The notes under the pieces were generated by a model. It saw only the letters and a program-made list of their open reading frames with translations. It did no database searches and was not told the origin of the DNA. Below, piece after piece: positions 7,088 through 15,726 of a stretch of DNA of 36,369 nt. The position numbers and the translations under genes were made by a program. This DNA comes from Myxococcales bacterium (lineage in GTDB: Bacteria > Myxococcota_A > Polyangia > Palsa-1104), in NCBI GenBank assembly GCA_003153195.1, contig PLXG01000247.1, positions 18,003-54,371 of the forward strand. Reading direction: 5' to 3'. Position 1 is the first letter of the stretch, and every line of letters begins with the position of its first letter.

Positions 7088-10074
7088 TTCACCAGCTCCT
7101 CGTAGTAGCGCTTCACCTGCTCTTTGTATTCGCGCGGCGCCTGCCTTTTCATCGCTTCGAGCAGATCTTGGCGAAACTCCTTGGGTGCGCGAAACGCATC
7201 GGCGCCGGGAATTTTCACCGGCTCCTTGTCGAGGCCGGCCGAGCCCTGTTGCTCACGCGGCCGGCGCTCATGTTGCAGTTGGTCTTTCAGCTGCGAAAGC
7301 TTGTCGAGCGCTTGCGACTCTTCGCCCGAAGCGTCGCGCGCAGAGTGACCGCGCAGATGCTCCTCGGCGCGCTCCATGTGCCTTCCCGCCTCTTTGATTC
7401 CGTCGCCAAATCCGGGCGGCATTCCTTCCGGCTTGCTCAGATCTTGCGCGCGCTTTCGCGTGGCCTGCTGGCGCTTTTCCAGCTCGCTCAGCTTTTGTGC
7501 GCCCGCCTCGCCGAGACCACCGCCTTTGGGCACCATTTCTGCCATCTCCCGCTGCAGTTTGCGCGCCGTATTCTCGTCGCTCTCCATCTTGTCGTGCGCA
7601 CGACGCGAAGGGGCGCGGCTGTCGCGCTTGAGATCGGCCCCCAGCGACTTCATTCCGTCCGCCGCTTCGCTGGCCAAGGCGGCCGACTCCTCCAGATCGC
7701 TCTCTCCGAGCATGCGATCGAGATCCTCCAATTTTCGCTTGGTCTGCGCCGCTTCTTCCTGACTGAACGGCGACAGCAGGCCTTGCGGCTGCAGCTCTTC
7801 GATGTCTTTTTTCATCTTGGCCACTTCGGTGCGCGCCTTTTTGATCGCCGGCGCGATCTGATCGCGCAGCTGGTTCTGCGTGGCCTCGCGCGATGTCTGT
7901 CTGACACTTTCGGTTTCACCGCGAAGCTGCTCTTCGTCGTGAGTGAGATCGCGCAACTTCGATTCCGCGTCGGCCAGCGCCTTTTCTTCGCTGGAGAATC
8001 GCTCCTGCCGGTAGCCGCGTAGATCGTTTTCCATCGACGCCAGCATCTTGTCGAGCTGCGACGACATGCGATCGAGCTCGGCCATCGCCTTGTCGACGTC
8101 GCCTTTTTCCAGCAGGTCCTCGATGCTCTTCAGGCTCGAGTCGAGGTTGTTCTTGCCCATTGCGTCGCGATTCAAGAACTGATCGGGGATCTCCCCGATG
8201 GTGCGCGAGGCCTTCGACTTGAGCTCCGCCAGCTTCTGCGCCATCTCGCGCAGCTCGCGCGCGATCTGTTGTTTGATAGCCGGGTCGTGCGTCCGTTTGT
8301 ATTGTTCCACCAGGTTCTTCAGTCGATCACGCGCGCGCGCCATCTCATCGCCAACCTGCAGCATCTCCTCCAGCTGCTCGCGCCCGATCAGATCGTCGAG
8401 CGCGAGCACGTCTCGTTCCATCTCGGCGACGTGCTTCGGATTCATGCCCTCGACGCCCCGCACCGCCGAAGCGCGCAGCGGCCCTTTGTGTCTCTCCGCT
8501 GTCAGTGCGGCGATGGCGGTCTGCTCTTCACGGATCAGCTTGCTCAGTCGGCCGTGAATCTCGCCCAGCGTGGTTTGTAAGATCTTGCCGCCGGCGTGGT
8601 TGGTTTGTGCCTGGGCCACAGCCGCCAAAAATCCCTCTTCCTGATCGTGGATCTGCGAATAGTCCATGAAGATCCGTTCACCTTTGTCGTCGGTAGAACG
8701 CGCGGTCTCCAGGCGGTCAGCCAAGATCTTGAGCGCCTGCTCGATGAGCATCTGATGGGCGCCGATGGCCTCCTCCTGTCGCTTGTGCAGGCTGTCGAGC
8801 ACCAGATAAAACGTACGCGACACGCCCACGTTGGGACCGGAGACCACATCGTTGTCCTTCACCTCGAGGTGATAGGCGATGCGGGCGTTCGGTTCGAGCG
8901 ATCGACCGAGGAGCTCGCTGGTGTCCCACTCGAATTTCCCCGACGCATTGCGCGCGCTCGAATCATTTTCTGCGCGCCGCTGAATGATCTTTCGCGTCTC
9001 GGGACCTTCGCCGCTGCGAGTGACCAGCTCGATGTCGGACAGTCCGTAGTCGTCGTCGGCCGAAAACGCCAGCTCGACCGGTCTGCCGCCGTTTACTGCC
9101 AACATTTCGGCGGGCGCGAATAGATCGATGCGCGGCGCGCGATCGGGCTCGATGTCGATCGCGTGCGGCTCCGGCTCTTCGAGCTCGTCCAACACCACGC
9201 GATATCGTCCGCGCTTCTTGGCGGTGAATTCGACGTGAAGCATTCGTCCGGCTGAAGTGGTCTCCTCTCCCACGTCCAAGAGCTGCGTGTCGAATCCGGT
9301 CGCCGACTCTTCTTCGAAGATCAGCTTGGCCGGACCCGACACCAGCGCTCGGCCCTCGAAGCGAACCTTGGTTCCCGGCAGTGCCACCACGTGTCCCGAG
9401 CTGTCGGGAAAAAGACGCGGCGGGAGACGTGTGTAGGGCGGATAGGTCAGGGTGAGGCGCAGATCGCCGACGAGTGGCTCGCTGCTGACGCGCAGCCGAT
9501 CTTGCCACCGGGTCGAAAGTCGCAGCGCCGCGAAGCCACGTTTGATTCCATTCGGCCAGGCGATCGTCACCGCCAAGAAGAGGAGCGCGGTGGTCGCGGT
9601 CCGTGCGCAGACGCGTTTGACGGCTCGGTCAAAAGGCACCAACTGTTGCGGCTGAAGCGACAACACCCCGCTCGACACGCGCGTGCGCAAAACCGCCACC
9701 AGCTCGGTCGACAGTGCCGGATCCGCCTTGGCTCCTTCAATGGCCTGGTCGAGCTCCAGGCTGGAGAGCAGATCGCCGCCCACACCTGGCGCGCTCGCGC
9801 GAAGAAAGAGAGCGACCGATTCGTGGCTGTTCCAGCGACCTCGCTGCCATAGCGAGAACATCACCAATCCCAGCGGAACGGCGACGATGATAACGAGCGC
9901 GAGCGGCCGCCACAGGGCCCAGGGCACGAGCGCAGCAAATACAATGAGTGCGAGCGTCCCCAAAATAGCCCAGGGTGCGAACAGCCCCAGCGTTTCGAGC
10001 GCGCCTTTTCTGCGCAGTCGCGCCTGTAAGCTGCCAAGAAAGCTGTGAATGGTATTCGGGGCCACGCCCCTCAA
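7084..10074 (-). CDS. DUF4175 family membrane protein, long coiled-coil
   Basis: 996 residues from a TTG at 10074; a GTG at codon 4 (10065) is an alternative. Two hydrophobic helices at about 31-52 and 57-75 and a third near 155-171 anchor it in the inner membrane. A beta-rich periplasmic region follows (about 180-430), then a very long charged helical region (about 440-960) rich in Glu, Lys, Arg and Gln with heptad-like spacing. This matches DUF4175 proteins in layout and length. The C-terminus is ERYK-rich (EYKEQVKRYYEELVK). DUF4175 genes often lie beside MoxR/BatA-type or peptidase genes, as here. Function is not established; a structural or scaffolding role in the envelope is inference. 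The gene heads a two-gene unit with the protease and is divergent from the ECF sigma gene. Confidence 0.75.
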   Translation of the reverse strand: MRGVAPNTIHSFLGSLQARLRRKGALETLGLFAPWAILGTLALIVFAALVPWALWRPLALVIIVAVPLGLVMFSLWQRGRWNSHESVALFLRASAPGVGGDLLSSLELDQAIEGAKADPALSTELVAVLRTRVSSGVLSLQPQQLVPFDRAVKRVCARTATTALLFLAVTIAWPNGIKRGFAALRLSTRWQDRLRVSSEPLVGDLRLTLTYPPYTRLPPRLFPDSSGHVVALPGTKVRFEGRALVSGPAKLIFEEESATGFDTQLLDVGEETTSAGRMLHVEFTAKKRGRYRVVLDELEEPEPHAIDIEPDRAPRIDLFAPAEMLAVNGGRPVELAFSADDDYGLSDIELVTRSGEGPETRKIIQRRAENDSSARNASGKFEWDTSELLGRSLEPNARIAYHLEVKDNDVVSGPNVGVSRTFYLVLDSLHKRQEEAIGAHQMLIEQALKILADRLETARSTDDKGERIFMDYSQIHDQEEGFLAAVAQAQTNHAGGKILQTTLGEIHGRLSKLIREEQTAIAALTAERHKGPLRASAVRGVEGMNPKHVAEMERDVLALDDLIGREQLEEMLQVGDEMARARDRLKNLVEQYKRTHDPAIKQQIARELREMAQKLAELKSKASRTIGEIPDQFLNRDAMGKNNLDSSLKSIEDLLEKGDVDKAMAELDRMSSQLDKMLASMENDLRGYRQERFSSEEKALADAESKLRDLTHDEEQLRGETESVRQTSREATQNQLRDQIAPAIKKARTEVAKMKKDIEELQPQGLLSPFSQEEAAQTKRKLEDLDRMLGESDLEESAALASEAADGMKSLGADLKRDSRAPSRRAHDKMESDENTARKLQREMAEMVPKGGGLGEAGAQKLSELEKRQQATRKRAQDLSKPEGMPPGFGDGIKEAGRHMERAEEHLRGHSARDASGEESQALDKLSQLKDQLQHERRPREQQGSAGLDKEPVKIPGADAFRAPKEFRQDLLEAMKRQAPREYKEQVKRYYEELVK

Positions 10075-10139
10075 TTCTGGCCCCAGCTCTCCCGCCTATG
10101 CAAGCGCGACCTCGGATAACACACGATTTTTTCCTGGCT

Positions 10140-10167
10140 TTTACCTGTCGTTCGCTTTGAATATAAG
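10140..10167 (+). promoter_or_regulatory. Possible sigma-70-like promoter of the ECF sigma operon
   Basis: TTTACC at 10140-10145 and TATAAG at 10162-10167 are separated by 16 bases in the 147-base divergent gap. Transcription would begin near 10173, giving a leader of about 50 bases before the chosen GTG at 10222. The match to consensus is moderate. Confidence 0.4.
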
Positions 10168-10221
10168 GCGGTCACCCCCGTCTATGTGAGGGGCGAACGG
10201 GCTAAAGGGGACCTGGGATTC

Positions 10222-10812
10222 GTGGAGCCAGCCGAACGAAAGCTCGTCGACGATGCCCGTAGCGGCGACCCCGCGGCCTTTCGCGCCCTGGTGGAGCACT
10301 ATCAGCGTCGAGTTTACGCGGTAGCACTCGGCGTTTTGCATGATCCCGATGAGGCGCGTGACGTCAGCCAAGAGGCGTTCATTCGGGTCTATCGGAACTT
10401 AGATTCGTTTCAGGGTGATGCGCAGTTTTTTACATGGCTCTACAGGATTGTGATGAATCTCGCGATCGATCATTTGCGAAAGCGGCGCGGCGACCGAATC
10501 GAGTTCGACGATACGCTTGCGCCCTCCGAAGCAGCCGATCCGGGCGGCATCGTTCCGCGCCGACTCGGTTTCGATCCGGGGCGAGCGCTGCTCGACAAAG
10601 AGCTTCGCGCGCAGCTGCTCGAGGCTCTCAAGAAGCTCTCCGCGCCTCATCGCGCGGTGCTGATCATGCGCGAGGTCGAGGGACTTTCGTACCAAGAGAT
10701 GGCGGACGATCTCAAATGTTCGATCGGAACGGTGATGTCGCGACTGTTTCACGCCCGAAAGAAAATGCAGAGCTTGCTGCACGAAGCACGAAACATCGAT
10801 ACGGCCGCATGA
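10222..10812 (+). CDS. ECF-type RNA polymerase sigma factor (sigma-70 family)
   Basis: 196 residues from GTG 10222. Region 2 is clear: FRALVEHYQRRVYAVALGVL, DEARDVSQEAFIRVYRNLDSF, then FFTWLYRIVMNLAIDHLRKR. Region 4 is LLEALKKLSAPHRAVLIMRE followed by GLSYQEMADDLKCSIGTVMSRLFHARKKM, the helix-turn-helix that reads the -35 element. The linker between the regions is rather long (about 40 residues). I prefer GTG 10222 because AAAGGGGA at 10204-10211 sits 10 bases upstream; the longer frame from GTG 10186 has no ribosome site. The next gene, 13 bases on, encodes a membrane protein that looks like its anti-sigma factor. It is transcribed away from the DUF4175/peptidase unit, a natural but unproven regulatory target. 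Confidence 0.93.
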   Translation: MEPAERKLVDDARSGDPAAFRALVEHYQRRVYAVALGVLHDPDEARDVSQEAFIRVYRNLDSFQGDAQFFTWLYRIVMNLAIDHLRKRRGDRIEFDDTLAPSEAADPGGIVPRRLGFDPGRALLDKELRAQLLEALKKLSAPHRAVLIMREVEGLSYQEMADDLKCSIGTVMSRLFHARKKMQSLLHEARNIDTAA

Positions 10813-10825
10813 GTAGGAGAGAAAC

Positions 10826-11296
10826 ATGGAGTCAATGAAGCGAGAACTCGAGCTGCAACGATATTTCGACGGGGAAATGACGCCCGAGGAGCGAGCTCGT
10901 TTTGAAGCGGAGCTCACCAGCGAAGAGCGACAGTCTCTCGACGCGCTCGGTGAGATGCGCGGGCTCTTGCGCGACGCGCTTCATGCGCAGGCCGAAGGCG
11001 TAAATCTATGGCAGGGGATCGAAGGCGAGATCCAAAAAGGGCGGCCCGCCGATGACTTGGCCAAGGCGCGCGCCAAACGCCGCGGACTTGGCACGCGCAT
11101 GCTGGGCCTCGCCACCGCGGTGGCCGCCGCTGCCGCGTTCGTATTCATCTTTCAGTCTTCGCGCATTACGCCGTCGAATGAGTGTGACATTGAGAATTTC
11201 GAAGTAGAGGGAGCGTTTGCGACCGTGCTCAAATTGGCTGACACTCAGCATGGTGGCGATGCCACCACCACCGTCGTTTGGGCTCAGGAGGATTGA
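10826..11296 (+). CDS. Probable anti-sigma factor, single-pass membrane protein
   Basis: 156 residues, start ATG preceded by AGGAGAG. The N-terminal ~60 residues (LQRYFDGEMTPEERARFEAEL, followed by SEERQSLDALGEMRGLL) have the compact helical look of anti-sigma domains that clasp ECF sigma factors. The usual zinc motif (HxxxCxxC) is absent. A membrane helix lies at about 92-110, and a short outer tail with one Cys (120) and many Thr/Asp residues follows. Position directly after the sigma gene supports the role. The stop codon shares one base with the next start (TGATG), and AGGAGG for that gene lies in this coding region, so the two are coupled. Assignment rests mainly on context and topology. 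Confidence 0.75.
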   Translation: MESMKRELELQRYFDGEMTPEERARFEAELTSEERQSLDALGEMRGLLRDALHAQAEGVNLWQGIEGEIQKGRPADDLAKARAKRRGLGTRMLGLATAVAAAAAFVFIFQSSRITPSNECDIENFEVEGAFATVLKLADTQHGGDATTTVVWAQED

Positions 11297-11814
11297 TGAG
11301 GCGCTCGATTTTGACGGCAGTGGCGTTGACGACGCTGGTGGCAGGCACCGCGTACGCGGCTGATGGCGCGGTAAATTCCGCCGCCGAAGCGCAAGCGAAG
11401 GAAGATCAGAAGGACGACCTGCCGGCGAAATGTACGCTGCGTGAGATCCAGGCTTCGCACGACGAACCGGCCAACATCGATCCGCAGATCACACGACTGC
11501 GGCTCTATTTCGAAAAGGCGCCGTTCAACGCCTGGAAGCAATTTCATCTGCTGACCACCAAAGAATTCACACTGCAGGATGAGAAAAGTCAGAGCATCGA
11601 CTTGGCCAATGGACGCAAGGCCGAGGTCACCTACACCGATCATATGACGCGCGCAGACGGCAAACATCGGTTGAGGTTGCGGGTGCAGGTGACGCACGGA
11701 GAGAAGCGCGTGATGGACACCACCTTCGTTCTCGACGAAGGCGGAGTGATGTTGCAGGCGGTACAAGGAAAAACGCATCTTCTCGTGCTCGCGGTCAGCT
11801 GCGAAACTCACTAG
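11296..11814 (+). CDS. Small exported protein of the sigma operon, unknown function
   Basis: 172 residues from ATG 11296, chosen because AGGAGG (11286-11291) lies 4 bases upstream; a longer frame from 11278 is less likely. It has a signal peptide (MRRSILTAVALTTLVAGTAYAA). The mature part is a mixed alpha/beta sequence of about 150 residues with two cysteines (KCTLREI near the start and VSCETH at the very end) that could form a disulphide. No family recognised. It is the third gene of the sigma/anti-sigma unit, coupled to the anti-sigma gene by a one-base overlap. It may be a periplasmic sensor or target of that system, which is inference from position only. Confidence 0.7.
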   Translation: MRRSILTAVALTTLVAGTAYAADGAVNSAAEAQAKEDQKDDLPAKCTLREIQASHDEPANIDPQITRLRLYFEKAPFNAWKQFHLLTTKEFTLQDEKSQSIDLANGRKAEVTYTDHMTRADGKHRLRLRVQVTHGEKRVMDTTFVLDEGGVMLQAVQGKTHLLVLAVSCETH

Positions 11815-12102
11815 CAGGACGTGGAAAACTCCGGCCCGACGGCGGCTGTGCCGCCTTGGCGAACGACAATTGATGAGCGCACAACCCACCATGCTGGATA
11901 CCGAATTAGTCCAGCGCATCCGCCTCTTCGGCTCCTCGGCGCGGCTCGCTGCGCTTTCTCTCCCTTACGTACCAACCAGTATTCGCGGTGGTCGCACCTT
12001 GCGATCCGGCCAGCGGAGCTCGAACCGGCTCGGTCCGAATTTATGAGATGTGTTCCAGCTGAAGTGAGCGACTTCACAATCATCTGGTAGGATGCTCGGC
12101 GC
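11815..12102. other. 288-base intergenic region with one strong hairpin
   Basis: No convincing gene. GGCGGC-TGT-GCCGCC at 11841-11855 is a perfect 6-bp stem 26 bases after the stop at 11814 and may end the sigma operon, although only TT follows it. The short frame here (11821-12090) has the low-complexity Arg/Pro/Ala-rich look of chance translation in GC-rich DNA. TAGGAT at 12088-12093, just before GTG 12103, could serve as a ribosome site or as a -10 element for the next gene. Confidence 0.5.
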
Positions 12103-14283
12103 GTGAACCGGCGTCGGCTCATCATTGTTTTGATTCCGCTCATCGTGATCGCCGCTTTTCTGCTCGGACCGATCGGGCTGGGGCAGATGGCGCGGTCGCG
12201 GGTGATCGCCAAGATCGAGCGGCGCACCGGCCGGAGGGTTTCAGTCGGCGAGGTACGCGCGGGACTTTCTTCCATCGCGTTCGACAATATTTCGCTCGAC
12301 AGCGGCGATGCCAAGGCCAGTCCGCCCATCACCGTCAGCCGCATCACCGCGCACTACCGTTTGCTTCCGCTCCTAACCGGGCACATCGAGATCGATTGGC
12401 TGGAGATCGAGCAGCCGAAGATCGATCTCGTCCGCGGTGGCGATCGCGACAACGTCAGCACGCTCATCGAGAAGCTGCGTCAGCCGCGCGAATCGAGTGG
12501 CGAAGGAGGGCGTCTGCACATCGAGCACATTCGCGTGAAGAACGGAACCTTTGCCATCAACGACGAGAAGTATGGGACGGCCGAGACCCGTCGTTGGGAG
12601 CTCGACGGTGAGCCGACTGGTCACGCCGAGATCACCGTCGAAGATGCGACGCTCCAGCTGAAAGCGGGACCGCGCGCCAGCGCCAGACGGCTCAAGCTCT
12701 CCGGAAAGGTCTACGCGTTTCGCCCCGACGGGCTGCCCACCGTCGAAGTGGAGGGCGGGGTGGTAAAGCCGCTCAAGGAGTTGGCGCTATCCGGCATCGA
12801 AGGGCGGATCGGTCCCGATTCCAATGATCTCGACAACGCGCTCGTCGATCTGCACGGAAGCTACGGCGGATCGGAGAAGCCGCTGTGGAATGCCTCAGGG
12901 TGGTTTCATCCGGTCACTCGTCGCGGCGAGATCAAGCTGCGCATGAAGCGGTTCAAGCTCTCGCAGCTCGAGTCGGTGCTCAATCAAGGGTTGGCCAAGG
13001 TTATGAACGCGCGCGATGCGGAAGTGGACGCGCGGCTCGACGTGAGCTTCACCGATCCGATTGTCGACGTGAGTGCGGCCTTTCACTTGAGCGGGCTCAC
13101 CATCGGACATCCGATGCTAGGACCGATGCCGGTGGCCGATCTGGGATTCGACGCGCGCGCGCAGGCGCATGTCGATCTGAAAGAAAAGACACTCAAGGTG
13201 AACGAGGCGGTGATCGATTTTCGCAAGCTGCATGCATCGATCACCGGTGAAGTTGCCAACTTCAATAGCGCGCCGCGATTTTCGGCGGCCATCAAGATTG
13301 CGCCGCTGCCATGTCAGGCGGCGCTGGATGCGATTCCCTCGGAGCTCACGCCGATGCTTCAGGGATTCAAGCTGCAGGGAACTTTTTATACCGACCTGCA
13401 CGCCGGTGTGGACTTCGGCGATTTGGATGAGCCGGTCGATCTCGGTGGGCACGTCGGCATCGAAGGTTGCAAGGTTCTCGACGCTCCGCTCGACGTGAGC
13501 GCCAAACGTCTGCAGGAAACATTCGAGCAGACAGTGGAAACCGAACCCAACAAATGGCTGACCTTTATCGCCGGGCCGGAGAATCCGGAGTGGGTGCCGT
13601 TCACTGAAATTTCGCCGTACCTCATCAACTCGATCATGACCACCGAGGATTCAGGATTTTTCAAACATCACGGCTTCATTCCGTCGGAATTTCGCTCGGC
13701 GCTGCAGCAAAATCTGCAGAAGGGCTATTTCCGCTTGGGCGCGTCGTCGATCACCATGCAGATGGTGAAGAACGTGCTGCTCTCGCGCGAAAAAACGCTC
13801 TCGCGCAAGCTGCAGGAGCTCTTTCTCACCTGGTACATTGAGAAGAGCCTGCCCAAAGAGCGCATCATGGAGATCTATTTCAACGTGATCGAGTTCGGTC
13901 CCGGCATTTACGGAATCGGCCGCGCGGTGAAACACTATTTCGGCAAGACGCCGAAAGAGCTCGAGCCGCAAGAGGCGGCGTTCTTCTCCTCGATTTTGCC
14001 CAGCCCCAAGCGGCGCTACGTGCAGTACTGTCACGCCAGCGGACTTCTCGACGCGAAGTGGCAGGCCTACGTGAACCGAATCCTGAAACGCATTCATGAG
14101 CGCGGGCGAATCACGGACGAAGAGTTTGCCCACGCGATCGCCACGCCGGTGAAGTTCGATCGCGCCGAAGCGACGCCGGAAAAAGAGTGCATGGCGATGG
14201 TCAAGCGACTCACTACGCCGCTGCCCGGCGCTCCGGCCGGCGACGCGAACCAGCCGCCGCCTTCCGACGCGCCCGCCGAATAG
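12103..14283 (+). CDS. AsmA-like domain fused to a GT51 peptidoglycan glycosyltransferase
   Basis: 726 residues from GTG 12103. One N-terminal membrane helix (about 5-27) is followed by ~440 residues with AsmA/DUF748-like features: repeated beta-strand patterns such as ITVSRITAHYRLLPLLTG, IEIDWLEIEQPKIDLVRGGD and LHIEHIRVKNGTFAI. From about 485 a GT51 glycosyltransferase domain begins: TTEDSGFFKHHG (513-524, with the catalytic Glu515), GASSITMQMVKNVLLS (546-561), RKLQE, and ERIMEIYFNVIEFGPGIYGI. No transpeptidase domain follows, so it polymerises glycan strands from lipid II without cross-linking, as MtgA does. The tail is Pro/Ala-rich. Typical MtgA is ~240 residues, so the long N-terminal lipid-groove-like region is the unusual part. 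The gene stands alone between the sigma operon and the TPR gene. Confidence 0.85.
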   Translation: MNRRRLIIVLIPLIVIAAFLLGPIGLGQMARSRVIAKIERRTGRRVSVGEVRAGLSSIAFDNISLDSGDAKASPPITVSRITAHYRLLPLLTGHIEIDWLEIEQPKIDLVRGGDRDNVSTLIEKLRQPRESSGEGGRLHIEHIRVKNGTFAINDEKYGTAETRRWELDGEPTGHAEITVEDATLQLKAGPRASARRLKLSGKVYAFRPDGLPTVEVEGGVVKPLKELALSGIEGRIGPDSNDLDNALVDLHGSYGGSEKPLWNASGWFHPVTRRGEIKLRMKRFKLSQLESVLNQGLAKVMNARDAEVDARLDVSFTDPIVDVSAAFHLSGLTIGHPMLGPMPVADLGFDARAQAHVDLKEKTLKVNEAVIDFRKLHASITGEVANFNSAPRFSAAIKIAPLPCQAALDAIPSELTPMLQGFKLQGTFYTDLHAGVDFGDLDEPVDLGGHVGIEGCKVLDAPLDVSAKRLQETFEQTVETEPNKWLTFIAGPENPEWVPFTEISPYLINSIMTTEDSGFFKHHGFIPSEFRSALQQNLQKGYFRLGASSITMQMVKNVLLSREKTLSRKLQELFLTWYIEKSLPKERIMEIYFNVIEFGPGIYGIGRAVKHYFGKTPKELEPQEAAFFSSILPSPKRRYVQYCHASGLLDAKWQAYVNRILKRIHERGRITDEEFAHAIATPVKFDRAEATPEKECMAMVKRLTTPLPGAPAGDANQPPPSDAPAE

Positions 14284-14352
14284 TCCGTCAAAACCTCTAC
14301 CTCGTTGCAGTAGTCGGTCCGCCGCTTCGCAAGCCGGGCGCGAAAACAGCCG

Positions 14353-14381
14353 TTGACCACTTGTTACTATATATGTAACGT
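14353..14381 (+). promoter_or_regulatory. Promoter with embedded inverted repeat upstream of the HEAT/TPR gene
   Basis: TTGACC (14353-14358) and TAACGT (14376-14381) are 17 bases apart, the same arrangement as the ferredoxin promoter near 25.95 kb. The spacer and -10 are overlapped by GTTAC-TATATAT-GTAAC (14363-14379), a 5-bp inverted repeat around a 7-base AT centre that stands out in this GC-rich DNA. A repressor could bind there. Transcription would begin near 14388. Confidence 0.45.
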
Positions 14382-14417
14382 AGTGTATGCGGCAGCTAGG
14401 TCTGCCCGCGGGGGCTT

Positions 14418-15707
14418 ATGAAAGCGGCAAGAGGTGCTGCGATCTCTCGATCTCTCGAGCCTTTACGCGATGTTGTCGAATCGCTGTCGGAGGCTCGCGA
14501 TGGAGCGGTTCCCGAAGGCGCCGAACGTCAGCGACTGCTCAGGCGGGTGCGACGCGCGGGAGGCGCGGCACTTCCGACGCTGCTTCGCGGTCTCGCATCG
14601 ACCCACGAACCGGAAGCGACGCTGGCCTATTATCTTTTGTCGCATATCGGTGACGACCGATTGATCGGCCGGTTGGCATCGCTGCTCGAAAGCGCGGAGA
14701 CGCCCGATCGGGTCAAGGCGCGCGCGCTCGGCCTCTTGTCCGATCTCAAAGTGCCGGCGCCGACCGGAGTGCGGCTGAACGATCCCGAGAAGCTGCTGGC
14801 TGAAAGTGTCAACCAACTGCTCGAGACGCTCGAGGAGCCGGGCGAGCTGGCCGAAGCGGTGGATCTGATCCTCGAGCAGGTGCCCGAGCCGGAGATGGCC
14901 GCGTTCGCCAATGAGCTGGTCAAGCACGGAGGCGCCAAAGCGCGGCGACTGATTCAGGCGCTACTCAAGCGGGACGATCTGATGTCGGACACCCTCTCGG
15001 CACTGCGAAAACTCGATCGTCGCGAGCAGCGCACGCGCGTGGCCAGGACGGCTCAGAGCGCGCTCGAACGCGGACTGGAATATCTCGAAGCGGGTCGTCC
15101 GCGCGCGGCTCGACGGCGACTCGAGCGAGTCACCCAGAGTCAGCCGCGACTGGCTGAAGGACGCAGTGCGCTCGGAATTTGTCTCTTGCAGCTCGGCGAT
15201 TGCGATGGCGCGTTCGGCGAGCTCAGGGAGGCGGCGGCGCTTCAGCCGCACGAAGCGCTTCATCAGTGGAATCTCGCGGCCTGTGCGAAACAGGCGGAGC
15301 GAGTGGGTGGCGCCTACTTGGCGTTACGCGAATATCTGGCGCTCAAGGACGAAACCGAAGGCGCCGAAGAGCGTCGGGCGGAAGCGCGCGGATTTGTTCG
15401 ATCCTACGAGAAAATGCTGCAGGGAAATCATCCCGACGTGTCGTTGATCGACTATCTGCGTGGCGAAGAGCTGTTCGCTCGGGCCTATGCCGCGCTCGCC
15501 GAAGGACGTCCCGAGGACGCGGTACGCGGATTTCAATCCGTGATCGATCTGGTGCCGCGCCACTATCCTTCGTGGGGAAACTTAGGGACCGCCTACGCCG
15601 CCATCGGTCGCAAACGCGATGCGGTTCGCTGCTTTGAACAGGCGCTCGAGCTGAATCCAAAATATTCCGCTGCACTGAAGAACCTGGCCGAGCTGCAAAA
15701 TCGCTGA
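14418..15707 (+). CDS. HEAT/TPR repeat protein
   Basis: 429 residues, no signal peptide and no membrane segment, so probably cytoplasmic. The first ~200 residues are HEAT-like helical hairpins (LPTLLRGLASTHEPEATLAYYLLSHIGDD; RLASLLESAETPDRVKARALGLLSDL). Residues ~210-429 are TPR units (ALERGLEYLEAGRPRAARRRLERV; EGRSALGICLLQLGDCDGAFGELREAA; LFARAYAALAEGRPEDAVRGFQSV; WGNLGTAYAAIGRKRDAVRCFEQALELNPKYSAALKNLAEL). Such proteins are protein-protein interaction scaffolds. The start ATG follows GCGGGGGCTT, giving a plausible Shine-Dalgarno. No partner is evident, because the neighbours are a wall polymerase and a secreted CFI-box protein. Function unknown. Confidence 0.8.
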   Translation: MKAARGAAISRSLEPLRDVVESLSEARDGAVPEGAERQRLLRRVRRAGGAALPTLLRGLASTHEPEATLAYYLLSHIGDDRLIGRLASLLESAETPDRVKARALGLLSDLKVPAPTGVRLNDPEKLLAESVNQLLETLEEPGELAEAVDLILEQVPEPEMAAFANELVKHGGAKARRLIQALLKRDDLMSDTLSALRKLDRREQRTRVARTAQSALERGLEYLEAGRPRAARRRLERVTQSQPRLAEGRSALGICLLQLGDCDGAFGELREAAALQPHEALHQWNLAACAKQAERVGGAYLALREYLALKDETEGAEERRAEARGFVRSYEKMLQGNHPDVSLIDYLRGEELFARAYAALAEGRPEDAVRGFQSVIDLVPRHYPSWGNLGTAYAAIGRKRDAVRCFEQALELNPKYSAALKNLAELQNR

Positions 15708-15726
15708 CGCCGGGTACGCTGTCGCC

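Noticed and set aside
11990-12045. tRNA-like GGTTCGAGCTCC on the minus strand
   Set aside because: The candidate T-arm stem does not pair over 5 bases, and no anticodon or acceptor arm can be built around it.
11821-12090. 89-codon open frame between the sigma operon and the GT51 gene
   Set aside because: No ribosome site, no recognisable pattern, and composition typical of chance translation; it also spans a hairpin.
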